In this document: positions 1-44,342 of the stretch, one piece after another
How positions within the stretch are numbered: the stretch's first letter is position 1
Layout of the letters: each line of letters begins with the position of its first letter
DNA from: Chondrilla cf. caribensis
Taxonomy: Eukaryota; Porifera; Demospongiae; Chondrillida; Chondrillidae
Assembly: GCA_964020155.1 (NCBI GenBank)
Contig: OZ026564.1
Span: 1,853,523-1,917,522, forward strand
Direction: 5' to 3'
Length of the DNA stretch: 64,000 bases
Made by a program: the position numbers and the translations under genes
The notes under the pieces: model-generated
The model's input: only the letters and a program-made list of their open reading frames with translations
The model's database searches: none
What the model was told of the DNA's origin: nothing

Positions 1-6
1 TAGCCA

Positions 7-14
7 TATATAAG
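7..14 (+). promoter_or_regulatory. Candidate TATA box of the IgGFc/Calx-beta gene
   Basis: TATATAAG lies about 95 bases upstream of the predicted start codon at 102, a spacing that allows a short 5' leader. The motif and distance are seen; promoter function is inferred. Confidence 0.45.
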
Positions 15-101
15 GAGTGTACACTTCAGGTCTGGGTCATTATAGTTGCTAGCAGTTGAGTGGTGAGGTGATAACAGGTCTGTCAATCGAGTAAATGAAC
101 T

Positions 102-18238
<18,137 letters not shown>

Positions 18239-19142
18239 AATACTAATCGAATTTTTGTACCATATTATTATATTATATATTATACTGCATGTTCAATTTG
18301 TGTGACCACAAGGGATTAGTATGCATATTGCACCTACCCCCCATGATTGGTTGACATAGCTCTACAGTGTGTGTGATGTGAAAAATGCTGGCTCATTCAT
18401 TCATTGTGCTACAGAACATTCAACAATTTTGTGATAATAATTATTGTGTATTTTATGTATAAAGTTGTATGATGATGATGTTATAATTATACATGAATAC
18501 TTTGTATCTTTAATATAACTTCATTACGATTCATTATGTATAAAATATATAATTTTTTTTGAAATTAAAATGACAATTAATGATCATAAAGGTATAAAAC
18601 ATAATATATAATTATATAATATGATCAATTTTGTCCAAACTTGTACATACGTACACCTACACACGTTCATCCAATGCATCCAGACATTTATTGTTATCAA
18701 TAATAATTTGCCATTAATTATATGTATAATACATATACAATTTCATGCAGACCCATAAGGCCATAAATATTATGTATGTACAATTATGAACAAATTATGT
18801 TGGGAACTAACTAATGAATTATATATAAAACTTAATATTGGCAATGTTCAGAATAATAGAAATTTAATTATGAGTTATTCTTTTTCCCCATTCAGTGACA
18901 ATCTGCTAAACATCAATCATTCTCCGAAATTAATGTTTCCAGCTATGATACCAAGGATGTACACTAGATGCCAAACCCCTGCATAATACTTCAAGTTCAG
19001 TAGGCATGCAATCACACATACATAGATCAAGTGCATGCAATTTATACAGGACTTCAGATTTCAAAAACACAATACGACGTTATTTTTAAATGGTGGTAAA
19101 AATAAGAGTGTACATACACACAGGTATGAATACTGTATGGGT
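18239..19142. other. Convergent intergenic spacer
   Basis: About 900 bp of AT-rich DNA between the stop of the Calx-beta gene and the stop of the FBXO16-like gene. I see no coding potential or structured element; it should hold both 3' UTRs. Confidence 0.7.
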
Positions 19143-19660
19143 TCAAGTATCCACATCAGAGTCTGCCTCACTACTGTAGTACTGGTAATCGGCTCTGTCA
19201 CTTGCTCTCTGATCACTGAACTGCCTTACTGCCTGGTGGTCATCACCTTTGAACCTGTCAGTGAACTGATGCAGACCGGACCACGCCTGAATGAGACTTG
19301 TGCCCATGTTACCCGTTGATTCGGTACCACCAGGGATGTGGTCCGTGCTACCATGTACATGCTTGACAAAGTTCAGTTCTTCTCTGACAGTGACTGCTAC
19401 TGGTTTGTTGGAAACTGATGTAGACAACTTAACAGACTGACCAACAGTATGATGGTTCGTTGGTTCGTGTGAGGAAGATTTGCTTTTCCTCACTTGCTGT
19501 TTATGGGCTACTTTCCTGGTGGGGACACAGCGAGGTAACAGATGTGGTTATAGAGCAAACGGTTTGCAGGTGTTAGGTGTCATACCTTTACACACAAGTT
19601 TTGACCAAATATGCACACATACACATTTATGTACAAACACACACACACGAACGCACCCGT

Positions 19661-19695
<35 letters not shown>

Positions 19696-20259
19696 CACAC
19701 ATGTGTGTACGCAAGAGCACCTTCCAGAGTCTGAGGCACTGGTCCACAAAACTGTCTTCTTGTGCAAATCTTGAGGATGCTTACTCGGTGCTCTCCATGG
19801 AGTGAACTTTCTGTCAGACTTGGAGTGAGAGATAACATCAGGTTCTTTGGGAGGGAGTGAATGAACACTCGATAGAGCAGTTTCACTATCACTTGAATCA
19901 CATGTGTCTTCATCAACATTTCGTTCTGTAGTGTACTTCAAAAGCAAATCCTGTTGTAGATGAGACATGTAAAGTTGTTAGCGATTTGACAATTCATTGA
20001 CATCTGCATTATGTGCAGGTCCAGCCAAATACATGAGCCTTATGTGTATCATGAGAAAGAGTGATGTTATTGAACCAATACAAAGTGATGTAAGAGATGC
20101 TTAAAAATACATATAGAAAATATGTACTGTGTGTGGAGCCTCATACAACACACCCACATATGTACGCCCATCCACAATCAACACACATGTACACGCAAAC
20201 GCACTCACACAGCCACCTACATATTCACAATACACACAGACGCACACATACACACACAT

Positions 20260-20327
<68 letters not shown>

Positions 20328-20838
20328 TTGGAGGAACCCAATGTAGGTTGTAGACACACATGATGTAGTGGTGTTTCCATACTCCTACTTCATGAGCTAA
20401 AGGAGGATTTGGCAAACCCCATCCGAAACGTAAACACTTCCCCATCCAGATCTTGTTGTCTTCGCTGAGTATCTTCCAATACCAACAAACCTTAATAAAA
20501 CAACAAAAAGTAATCACACCAATCGGGATATATGTAGGAAGACCCTCACAAACAGACACGGAGATCTGTGAACCAAGTTAAAGGAAACGCACATGTGCAT
20601 TCATCTACATATGTATGGATGGATATACAGTATAGTGGTACCTGTCACAAATGACCACCATGGCTCCAAAGAAGGTGGTCGTATAAGACAGGTGGTCTCT
20701 TATCACTGTAAGTATGTCATCACAATAATACCACATTGTCCGGTTGCCATTTTATTCCAACGTGTGCACAAAATGGTGTCGATTCTAAGAATACATTTTA
20801 TACTACATATCTATCAAACACCAATCGAGAATGGTTTG

Positions 20839-20895
<57 letters not shown>

Positions 20896-21476
20896 GAGGC
20901 CCTGCATAAACTCCGTGGGTCTAAGAGACTGAATATCCTCAAACAGACATGGTGTGGTAATTCCCGAGTGAAGTCCAGGTTCCTTTTTGGAACCTTAGTT
21001 TCCAGTATCCGATGAATCCTACCAATGTGTTTCTCTGAGCACCTATCTAGTAGCTGCTGTAAGAGCATCCACCGCTTAGCAGCCGACCAGGACTCAAACT
21101 ATGATGAAGACGAAGATGGGTTACAGTCAATGGTTACAAGCAGATATTTTTTATGTTATTTAAATTCCAGAAAATGGATTGAAGCATTGATAGTTTCCGA
21201 TCGTACGACGATTGGTTAATGATTGGATTGAAATTTTAATCATAAGAACGTTTGTCAACTAACCCATGTTAGGATCAAAGCCATCCTATCTTCATATCGC
21301 TGAGAGGAGAAAAGAAACAAGTTTCAAATCAATGAACAGTTTGAGAGGGTAATCCTCTTGGAAACATGGGTACTGCTAACCTTGACCGAACCAATACTTC
21401 GACTATCCATAATGCCGGAGCAGGGAGCGTTGAAGGTATTATTGCCTTCGCTTTTCACTTGATCATGACCGGACAT
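19143..21476 (-). CDS. FBXO16: F-box only protein 16-like
   Basis: Exons in transcript order: 21476-21381, 21299-21264, 21098-20892, 20490-20326, 19950-19721, 19515-19143 (1107 nt, 368 aa), frame intact throughout. The pre-F-box region (RYEDRMALILTW, then FESWSAAKRWMLLQQLLDRC) matches vertebrate FBXO16 in order. The F-box (about residues 85-125) contains FSLLDPRSLCRASRVCWYWK, followed by WMGKCLRFGW and GVWKHHYI. The downstream FTPWRAPSKHPQDLHKK also has a counterpart in FBXO16. F-box proteins recruit substrates to SCF ubiquitin ligases through Skp1; the substrate is unknown. The tail after residue 245 is low complexity and Ser-rich. The donors of exons 3 and 4 are the first bases of (GT)n tracts. 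The start codon is 343 bp from that of the divergent SLCO gene. Confidence 0.88.
20261..20325. repeat. (CA)n microsatellite abutting an FBXO16 donor
   Basis: Read on the minus strand this is (GT)n, and its first GT is the donor of FBXO16 exon 4. Confidence 0.95.
20841..20891. repeat. (CA)n microsatellite abutting an FBXO16 donor
   Basis: Read on the minus strand this is (GT)n, and its first GT is the donor of FBXO16 exon 3. Confidence 0.95.
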
Positions 21477-21818
21477 CTTTTATTTGCTTGGTTTGATGAT
21501 TGCGTAACACGTTCGGCTTTTGGCGCGCAATTGGGTGGTGCAGTAGTTTCAATGTAATCAGAGGGCGAATCGTGATTTCATAACATTTCGTATTCGACTA
21601 CTAATGCCACCGAGTGACCATAAATTCCTTCAATTGTTTAATATGCATACTTTTGCTAGAACAAACAAACAAAATCGAATTTATTACCGGGTATTTGTCT
21701 CTGCATCATAGCGACGTGACGCATTAATGCGTCGTTGCGGAAGCGTGTAGCGGCATAAGTAGGAAGATACGTATTGAAACTTATACAGGATTTTGCGAAT
21801 AATTGTATTTCTACAGTC
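21477..21818. promoter_or_regulatory. Bidirectional promoter interval, FBXO16 / SLCO
   Basis: Only 342 bp separate two divergent start codons. The interval is richer in CpG than its surroundings. The ATG at 21819 follows a possible acceptor (TTCTACAG), so an upstream non-coding exon is possible. Shared promoter use is inferred from spacing. Confidence 0.5.
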
Positions 21819-24800
21819 ATGTCCGCACAGGGTAAAGAGTCGTCTGATGATGACAGTCTCGAAGAAAGAGACAAGAAGTACAGGTTCGGTATTGCCCGAT
21901 GGACCCCAGACTGTTTGCAAGTATTTCGACATCCAATCGCTTTCACGTCGTTTCTATTCTTTTACGGAGTTGTCGAAGGAGCCCTAGTATCTGGTGAGTA
22001 GTCTATCTAGTTTTAAAATTAGACCAATCTTATGTTTTGAAGAAATGACTCAGAAACTGTACCTGTAAACAATGTAGTAGGTCCTCGCGCCATAAATCCA
22101 TTATCTATGCTCCCACGAGATACTTCGGATCCAGTGCGTATAGATTTAGGCCTGTAAAGATCTATCGCTCCGTGGATTCTGAAGTACGTAGTATTTTATA
22201 AGTTATTAAACATAATAAATATAATAAGCTTAAGAGATTGTCATAATTCTGATTCAGAAATCCTTTGGTACACCTAATTTACGTATATTACACTCTTCGA
22301 TATATATAATATAGCGACTCAAAACAAGTTATTGAGAAGACATGCAGCCACGTAACGTTACTGATAGCACTTTTGTTATAACATTGACTGAAATTGTGGA
22401 ATGATTGGTTATGTATTACCAATTTACTTCTTGTAGGGCTAACTTCGGTTGTTATCACTTCTATCGAGCGTCGCTACAACCTCACTAGCATTATGACTGG
22501 AATACTAGCAAGCATATTTGACGTCGTGGTGGTGGTCTGTGTGTTACCGATGAGTTACTTTGGTGAGAAGGGACACAAACCAAGATGGCTAGGAATTGGT
22601 GCTGTTGTGCACGGATTGGGGGCATTGCTGTTTGCTTTTCCACAGTTTGTGGGTGAGCGATACCTGAGCCAGGTATTTGAATCAAGCATTGACCTCTGTC
22701 ACTCTGAAGTAGACTTCTCTCAGGACTGCAACAAAATATCTACTCTTTGGGTGGGTGATTGCAAAAATGTATATATAGCCTATTATATGCAATAATAATA
22801 TGTTTGTATAATGTAATCTAATTTTAATTAGATTAAGCACTTACGACTAATGCCTACATTCATAGTTACCACAAGTAGGTAAAAAAGGAAATGGCTTCCT
22901 CTAGAACTAGGAAGAGGGGAAGTACTAGTAATAGACACCATTCTGAATAGATCAATTTGTTTACCATAATATTATTTGAGACCATACATACTAAATAATG
23001 AAGATTATGATATCATGAGTCTATTGTATACCATTTCTAATTGATCTTATAATCAATGTAATATTATGTTGGTAGTATTATTATATGGTGTTTTGTGTAC
23101 TTGCAGGTGTACTTTATCTTCATTGTAGCCATTGTATTGATGGCTATTGGTGCAGCTCCTTTGTTCACTGTTGGAATAGCATTTATAGATGACATTGTAT
23201 GGCCAAAGAAAGTGTCTGTTTATCTTGGAGCGTTTCAGTCTTCAATAATCATCGGGCCAGCAGTTGGATATGTTTTAGGTGGAGGACTGTTGCTATTATA
23301 TGTCGATCCTGGGGTTGGAACCAGTCTCACGAGCAGAGATCCCTCTTTTGTAGGTGTGTGGTGGGGTGGGTTTATCATCCTTGGTATTCTGACTCTGTTG
23401 ATAGCTGTACCTATATTGATGTACCCAAGGGAGATTCCCCAAAGTGTGCTAATTCGAAGAGAACGTTTGAAGTACGTGACGTGGATGCCCAGCGAGGATA
23501 AGAATACTCAAACACTCAAGACACAGTTAAAGAAATTTCCTCATCAAATTATTAACGTCCTCTCCAGTCCTGCCTGGTTTCTGGTAACACTAACAGGAGG
23601 GCTGACAGATCTTATTGTAGCTGGCTTTGCCTCATTTGGGCCCAAGTATGTTGAGGTCCAGTTTGCAGTATCTTCGTCTGCAGCCAGCTATGGGGTGGGA
23701 GGAGTAGCTGTGGTCTTGGGAGGGGCAGGTATAATTACTGGAGGAGTGATAGTGTTTTGTCTAAAGGGAACTGGAAAGAAGGCTGCCCTATTAGTCTTCA
23801 TTACTACAATCATTTCAACTTTATCCACACTTGGCTTATTTCTCAACTGTCCCAATGCACAAATCACTGGAATCCCAAATAACACGTATGTACATAACAT
23901 TTTGTAACTTTACAACATGTGTATAACATTTTGCATGTACATAATATGTGTACATACGTGTACATAATGCTATATTCAAAGGCTAGGGATGATTGTATGG
24001 ACACTTTGACTTTTATCTAACAATCATGGCCTATGTATTATAGCAGCCATAAAACAGAACAAGCTTATGATTGCATGAAATTACATTGCCAATGACCTAG
24101 TTTCCTAGAATGTCAAACTACCACTGTTACAGTAGTAATTGATCCTACTCCGTGTACGGTAATTTGTTCATACATAATATTCATATCACTATTGTGCAAA
24201 TTAATACTGTATTTCTAACCTCTGGCTTGTAGGTCACTTGGTTACCTGTTGCTGGAAGGTGGCTCGGATGCCTTCAACGTGTCTTGCACGGCGGGTTGTA
24301 ACTGTACTAGTTCACTGTATCAGCCTGTTTGTCACAGGGAGAGCCAGCTAACCTACTATTCTCCTTGCCATGCAGGGTGTCAGCATATCACAATGGCAAG
24401 TATACATATGTTGTCAAATAGTATTAACAATGTATCATAAACCATGTCATGTGTACTATATAATATATGTGTAAACATATAATATGTGTATGACAGCAGA
24501 TTATTAAGCAGCATTAATGTCTACAATATTATGTCTGATGGTTGTCATACTGCTATTGTATTTGCTGCATGTAGTAATATGGTCTATTATGACTATGAAG
24601 AACCAAAGGACGTATGTAAATGTTTTTATATTAAATGAACCATTAACATTGATATGTAACAGTCTAGCCCACATATTTGACACATTGTCAAATGGATTAT
24701 CTCAATGTGCACACAATGTCATTGTGAAATAAATTGTTATCCTTAAACTTTAGATTGATTGATTTCCTTTTCACATACATACAATGTCATACTAACTTGA

Positions 24801-25121
24801 TAGAATTGAGAGTATGTGACATGGATGTGTCATGGTAATTTTCCATTAATATATTATAATATTATCTTGTATTTAATAGTATAATATTATACTGTTTTTC
24901 CTGTTATATAGCCTGGGGGTATGTACACGGACTGTTCCTGTTTGCTTTCAGCCAATTCCACCACTGCATTTGATGGCAAATGTCTGCAATGTGATTACTT
25001 TTACCTATTCTTGGTGTTGTTGGGAGCTATTCTGTTTGTGACATTCATGGCCTTGGTTCCAATCACGATTGTAACAGTGAGGTACATATCCTGTATACTG
25101 CACACACACATGCATGCATGG

Positions 25122-25187
<66 letters not shown>

Positions 25188-25691
25188 CACACACACACAC
25201 ACACAGGGACATGAACACATGCACCCATCTTAAGTTTTGTATGACATATGGTATCGTACATTACAACAACTGTAGTTACAATAATGCAAATTAAGTATCT
25301 CAGGCAGGGTACTATTACTCTCATGCTCAGTGATTCAGTACTCTCCTTCATTAGGTCTGTTGCTGAGGAACAAAGGTGTACTGCACTTGGATTTCAGTCT
25401 GTACTCTTTAGAGTTTTAGGTGGAATCCCAGGACCCCTTACTTTTGGAGCCATTTTCGACAGTTCTTGTATACTGTGGCAGTATGAATGTGGTTCCCGTG
25501 GCAACTGCTGGGAGTACAACAGCACATCCTTGATGGTTCGTCTCTTTTCTTACACATTTACGGTGTGTGCAGCTAGAACTGTCACCATGCTGTTTGCCTG
25601 GTTGATGTTTGGGCGAACTTGGTACCACAAGAAAGTTGAAGAGAAAAAAAATGAAAGCCACAGCTCCAGTATTCCAGAATCCACAACATAA
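21819..25691 (+). CDS. SLCO: Solute carrier organic anion transporter (OATP/SLCO family)
   Basis: Exons: 21819-21993, 22437-22750, 23107-23885, 24233-24395, 24912-25081, 25355-25691 (1938 nt, 645 aa), a normal length for the family. The protein starts with a charged cytosolic segment, then RWTPDCLQVF and the first membrane span. It contains many hydrophobic spans, a large cytosolic loop (MYPREIPQS... to ...LKTQLKKFPHQI) and the extracellular Kazal-like SLCO domain (CTAGCNCTSS, YQPVC, YSPCHAGC), continuing after splicing into MYTDCSCLL. The last exon carries RCTALGFQSVLFRVLGGIPG and IFDSSCILW, typical of the final two spans. OATPs carry amphipathic organic anions across the plasma membrane without sodium coupling; the specific substrate cannot be read. 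The exon at 24233 must end at 24395 before GCAAGT to keep the frame, so intron 4 appears to be GC-AG. Confidence 0.9.
25126..25205. repeat. (CA)n microsatellite
   Basis: Lies in the last intron of the SLCO gene. Confidence 0.95.
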
Positions 25692-27220
25692 GGTATAACT
25701 ATAGGCTATATAGGCTGCTATTGTGCAGGTGTGTGTGTTGTAGACTAGTATTATACATATCTGGCTGCAATTATATTGTACATTGGAACTACATACATAC
25801 TGTATTATAGGACCACTTCCCTATAATATTTGACTGTCTGTTATATTATAGAAATATTATTCATAATATTTAATAATATCATTCTTCTTCCTCATACACA
25901 ATTGTATTATTATTAAATTGTTATTTCTATTCCATAATTGTATATGAGACCTAATGTGATATTTCTCTTGGAGTATACTGATTCAAAATTTAATTAATGA
26001 AATCGTCCTACAACTCTGTGCAAGATGTACATAGTATGTAGTTTTCAGTATGTTCATATGTCCAATTATGAACCTCAACTTGTAACAGTACTGCATGATA
26101 ACATTGAACTCCATATGACAGAGTTTCTGTTATATTAAGTAAATACTATTCATGAAAATTAATATACAGTCAGGATCCACTATATATATGTAACACTGAC
26201 TGAGATAGATTATGACAATATTTAATAATTTGCCATGTACATGCATTAAATCATGCTATTAAGAGCTAGCAATTACCGCAGCTATAATTTTATCAAACAA
26301 ATTATTATTACTTCATACTAATAACACATAGTACATGTTGTTATACCCATTGTCCTGTTCCTTATAACATTGATGTCAGTGTGACTTCCATTGATAGTCT
26401 CAAGAACGGACAAGCACATACGTACCTATATAAACAAGAGAACAGATGATCGCCGTAGTATAATGTCATTATGAAATCAATATTATTTCAAATTATATAT
26501 ATATATATTTATTGGTATGATATTACAGTGGTAAAACTTCCTGCATAGGTAGGTAAATTGCAATTCCAACTAATTTAATGAAATATAAAATTTAATAGTA
26601 TTAATAATAATAATATTATGTTCATACTTGTATATGTTGTGTGTGTACATGTGTAAATGCATGCATAATATGCATTGTGTGCACTTGTGGGTAAGTGTGC
26701 ACATGTGCATTCGTGTACATACAGTATGTGCTTTTGTGTGTGCATGCATATTTATACATTGGTGCATGTGTGTGGCCATATGTTTGTGTACACATGCATG
26801 CGTGCATGTCTGTTCAGATTCAAAAGTGAAATTATGGATGTGTATTATCATACTCTAATGATGGTACAGTATGTATTACATAGGGTACAACAACGTGTAT
26901 ACACTGTACATGAACAATACATGTAGTCTGTGACTGATTGTGTCAATTAGTACAGTGAAATGATAATACTAACTTAAGCCTTCAAAACTTTGAAGCAAGA
27001 TCAAAATATTATATTCTAGCATATATCAATTTCATATCATGTTTATAATTTGTGAGACTTTGGGGAAGATAGACCTTCTGTATCATGGATATAATGATGA
27101 ATAATCATATCATCAAGTGTATAGGAAATTTATATTTCCCATTGAATTTCACCCTGATTCCTATTATAACATTTCAGGGTATATAATATACATAGGCATT
27201 TTTCCTTTGTCAACTATAAC
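25692..27220. other. AT-rich convergent spacer
   Basis: Between the SLCO stop and the stop of the minus-strand mucin-like receptor. The stretch 26630-26820 is TGTG/TGCATG-rich. I see no gene or RNA in it. Confidence 0.6.
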
Positions 27221-33551
<6,331 letters not shown>

Positions 33552-35327
33552 CTCGTTGACAATCTTGCAATTGATGTCAGTACACCTTCTATTCCACAGC
33601 AATTCCAGGCACTTGAGAGAGTAGTCACACTGATTTTGAGTGGAAGGCGCCCTAGCACTCACTTCCTTATATATCAGAAGATTTCATATGCATAATATGT
33701 ACAGGATGTCATTAACCACAACATCCTGTTTCCTGTCATTCTGACACCTGTCACGTAGAGAAAATTTTGTAGTGACCTTTTAAAAAGATTCAGTCCAAAT
33801 AAGGACAGGTAGTTTTAATACAGGTCATACTTTCCAATTTCGATATGTTGTCCATGTCAATACTGTCTACAATGGGTAGACTGAGTCTATTGCACGGGGG
33901 AAATCGATATATAACATTACCATAATTAGAATAAAATTGATAAAGTTATTATTCTTTTTACAATTATTAGTATGTGCATAGAAATACAAACATATACGAT
34001 ATTGTACAATTTCTCATCCATGTGTAGTTTTAACATATATGTGAACTTGATATTCACAACTGATGAATCAGGATTCATCAACATCACATACCGTTGACAC
34101 ACGTGAGCGGAGTAAAGGGTCAATTTCACCCATTACATACCATTTGCATTATTCCATGTGTATATCAGAGAACTTTATATTGACATGTCCAGAAATTTAG
34201 TGGCTTATTTCATTTCTTTGATATGCTGTTTGATATGAATGACTCACAAGTCATTGTTGACAAAATCTAATTAGAGAAAATGGCATGCATAATTGATGCT
34301 AATCAATTGATCAATAACTAAGTCTTGAACTGTTGTTGTTACTAGTTAACTATCAAAAATACTCTTAGACTTGCTACTGTTATCATAATGCAATTATAAA
34401 ACAATATAATATTATATTTATTGATTAATGTGTGTTGTGTCTTAGATTTCAATTTTATGGCATTTTCAACCACAGAAACATCATCATTAAACAGCAAAAT
34501 GTCTCCGTGCACTTTGTTAATAATAATAATTCTATACGGGTTAAAACAAGTGCACCTGTCCAGGACATTTTGTGTCCTCGAGAATTGATATGTCATACTG
34601 CCCTCTTACACATATCATGCATTTCTATAACTAGCAGACATCATTATCACCATTATTTGGTTGTGCACTTGTGCATAATATTATTATGTTGCCGAAGTGT
34701 TGCCTGAGTGTGGATTCAAACAATGTTAGCATTGAAAGAATGTGTATGGTTCTACAAATTTTGTTACTAATAATAGGACTGTGTGATACCTTGGGAGGCA
34801 CCTAAAACCACCTGTGAGGACATTCTCATGGCTTCCGCACATATATGAACTGACACAAGCATATTTTCACATCAAAATACTAAGTTCCTTAACTGGAAGT
34901 AATGACAGTTATGGGGAATCCTTAATAGTTTTCACTTGTGAAGCAATATAAATTATTCTCACATGTTTATAGTTGATTTTGTGTGGATTCTATAGTTCAG
35001 GTGAATACATATGCATACAATGAATGGTCTGGAAGTTGAAGTAACTAAACACTGAAAGACAATTCCAAGCATACCATGCACACAGTTCAGAGTATACCTA
35101 TCTTATATGATGTGCAGAATAATGTAATATTATGTCTATCTTGATATATATAATGTAATAATCACTATCAAAGATACATTCTGAAGTTAGGGGATGGCTT
35201 TTGTTGTATAAGTTGGTAGCTCTTACAAGGATGTGTCATTCAAGGAACAGTATCCAATTGAGTAGATGCATTGATGCATATAGGAGATAAATTGTGAACT
35301 GCGGCTATTTCAAGAAAGGTGTCCAAG
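33552..35327. other. Intergenic spacer between two minus-strand genes
   Basis: About 1.8 kb of AT-rich DNA upstream of the mucin-like receptor and downstream of the receptor kinase. It should hold the promoter of the former and the 3' UTR of the latter. No other gene was recognised. Confidence 0.6.
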
Positions 35328-41139
<5,812 letters not shown>

Positions 41140-42009
41140 CTGGAAGGAGAAAGTTGTATATATTTGCAATTGTGTACAATTATTGTCAAACGAATTACAA
41201 TAAACGTTCAATCATGTGTCTGTACAACATTAATACAATCAAACCCATCCACATAGGTATACGCAATTCACAGGGAATTGAGGTTAGCTATGTACGTAGA
41301 CCTACAAAGACAGGATCTGGTGTATTGAATTGATATGCAGTAATATGTGGATGACTGTTGACTGGAAGGCAGTATGTCAAAAGATATGAAGTAAATAATA
41401 TATTCGTTAGTGGTTAAGAATATTTCTTGCGTTTTACCTCAGTCAGTGGTCAATAACTAAGTTTAATTTTTTACTTGCAATCTGTTTTACATAATATATG
41501 CATTGATATATTATGTATAAATATACTTGATCCAAAAGTATATTATGGCAAGCCTAGTTAAAATAAGGTACAATTGGGGGTTCGAATAGGTAGGTTTGCA
41601 TGGGGTTTGGGTTACGTATTTATGCATTATGATAATGGTCGAGGCCAGGCGCCGCACTTGATCAAAGAGGGCTAGGACATCGACCATGACGTCCACGAGT
41701 CGAGTTACGTGTGGCGTCAGATGACGTCATAGTGGAAGAAATGGCCGTTATCGCTCTTCCTATTGCTAGGCGATCCCGTTGCGGTTTCACAACTGGTCAC
41801 CCGTACGTGTCATGACTATGAAATGGACGCGTGATCAACCGAAACGGCCACCGTACGGGAAAACAAACAATTTTCCTACAGTATTCGTTGTTAAACGTTA
41901 ATAATAATGATAATAATAATAATGTGAATATACGCAATCATTACAACAGAAATACTATTAAAAGTAACTGAAGAAAAAAGGAAGCATGTATGCTGTGAAC
42001 TACACAAAT

Positions 42010-42850
42010 CAAAGAAATTACATATGATATATAGAAAATAAACCATGCATTCATTGGATGCAAGAACAACGGAGTCAGGATGTTTGGCAACAGATCCAAT
42101 GGATGATCTTGAATCATGGATTGCAGCAATAGCAGAGCTGAGTAGAGAGAACCAAAGTCTGCACCTAATCCAAGATACAACCTTGCTGCAGGGTTCATCT
42201 CTTTTTCAAACAATAAACGAGCTAGTCTCTTGTAGGCAACTGCAGTGGATTAGCTCATGCCACTCGATAGGGAGAAAATCAAAGGTGTGAAAGAACCCTT
42301 CTCAACCTGTGTAATTTTGTCTTCATAAGTTCTGTGTTTCTCGAGCTCCTGTTTTTGATATGCAGCTCCTATTTTTTGGTTGATATAGCCTGAGGCATTG
42401 GGATTGAAGATCCGTACATCAAAATAGGCCCTTTGGCCCCGAAACCAAAAACCATTGGCACTTACATCTACTCTAGCTCCATCATCTCTGTTAATGGAGG
42501 CTAAGGGGAATGTTTCTCCAATGAGAGGCTGCAGTCTGGGTTCGCAGGTGACATTGTGGCATACTTCCGACATGAAATTTGCAGTACTGTCTCTGACCTC
42601 GTTGTGTCTGCATGTTGGTGGGCCTTCAGTATAAACACTAGTCTAAGAGCATCATCAACCGTGCAGCTTTTTCCACAAATACACGTGCGAACGTGCACAT
42701 GGTTTGGTTGCCAATTATATTTCAGGTGTATAGCATCACGGAAGTTGCTATTGTGCAATACTATAGGCCATGTTCTTTGATGGGAAGAGTGGTCAACCAT
42801 GATGAGGCTCCTGTCTCTGTTGCAAGCTCAAGATTTCTTTTCATAGATTC
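42010..42850 (-). pseudogene. LINE-type retroelement C-terminal remnant
   Basis: Frameshifted pieces in order on the minus strand: HVRTCICGKSCTVDDALRL, then SEVCHNVTCEPRLQPLIGE and FRGQRAYFDVRIFNPNASGY, GSFTPLIFSLSSGM, and WIRCRLWFSLLSSAIAAIHD in a third frame. These resemble the C-terminal part found downstream of reverse transcriptase in repeated elements of sponges and cnidarians. Several frameshifts make it dead. It lies just upstream of the receptor kinase. Confidence 0.65.
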
Positions 42851-44342
42851 CGGTAACAGGGCTAATATTTACTCAAACAGACATCTCTGAGTATTCTTAT
42901 ACTTCACTCTCATTTTCTCTTTGACTTTATTTCGACTGTCTATTGTATTAGCATCATATTTTTGGTGGTCTTTCTGGATGATTTTTTCACATAGGGAGGT
43001 AGCCAGTGCTTGAGAGGCGTCATATTTGTTGTCTGCTTCATGAAACGTTAACCTTTATCTTTAACCAAACCATTTTCTAATATACAAAGTCATGTGCAAC
43101 CACACACACACACACACCATGCACACACACACACACACACACACAGTGAGAGAGAGATATTTCTTACTATATATAATTGATTCAAACACTTCAGATTATA
43201 ATAGTTCATATTATGGTCACAAAATTTACAGTTTGAGAGTGATTGGTTGACTTAATACCGAATCTGATTTACCTTCTGTGGCTGAGTGCAGACAAATACA
43301 GAGAAACACAAGCAGGTCCTGGACACTTCTGTTCATTCTGTGATCCCTCCTTTAGTGGTAAACCAGTAGGTACTTGGATGAATCGCTATAATCAAATGAT
43401 TGCTATCAGTTTGGATCACCCCTATTTATAGCCAGCAGTACTATGATATCATTACTTCCTGTCATGAATACGAAAACTTGTAGCTACTAGCTAGTCTCTG
43501 TAACTTGGGGTTCTGGAAGGTTGAAGAAGAGACAGAACTTTTTGGAGGTAGAGGAAAGGCTTTCCCACCAAGCCTCTGACACACTACCACTGTGCGTCTC
43601 TCACTGCCACTGTGTTACCAACAATGTTTACACACACACATGCATGCACGCATGCATGCACGTACACACACATGCACCCACACACACCACCATGCACTGT
43701 TTACCCAAGTATATAATATGTACGATGAGATAGAGTCCACAATATGTATACATACGTATGTACATACTGTGGATTATGTAATGTACACCAACCTATTATA
43801 GATAGGACATTCAGGTATCAGGTGTTATTATTATACTGGTAGACCACTTAGCCAGGAAGTCTACTTTACAGGGTCGCCAGCTACAATCAATTATGAAATT
43901 AAGTTATTATAATTGAGTTATTTTAATCAAGTTAGTATAATAATGTTAGATCAAGTTACGGACGAATTTATACTGTCAGTAGAAATTCAGCTATGCAACC
44001 CATATGAATTTCTAAAATGAAATGAAATCGGTCGAAATTTGATATGTCACAGAGAGTCGGATAACTTGCTCGGATTCCTCACTGGCATGTCCACCTCTAA
44101 CTTTCAGGTTTAGAAGTAGACATGCAAAGCAAACCTTTATGCACATTCCATTGTGTTTGCGATTGTATTGCATTGCTTGTGACCAAACTTGCATAATCAT
44201 TATAGTATAACCTTAGGTAATAAATAATTGTACTCTCAATCTATACAATCAGGTATGCATGTACCATTACCATTGTGTATGTAGGATTATTATACCATCC
44301 TTCACCTATGTGTATATCACTATTGTATGTTAAAAATTAATA

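Noticed and set aside
21774..21818. Upstream extension of the SLCO frame
   Set aside because: It starts with a non-ATG codon; the ATG at 21819 is the first good start and gives a normal family N-terminus.
41220..41240. Candidate signal peptide for the receptor kinase (minus strand, MWMGLIVLMLY)
   Set aside because: No donor in phase 1 follows, so it cannot join the IgGFc exon in frame.
43243..43431. 62-codon frame upstream of HSPBP1
   Set aside because: No similarity recognised and no splice or promoter context; length expected by chance.
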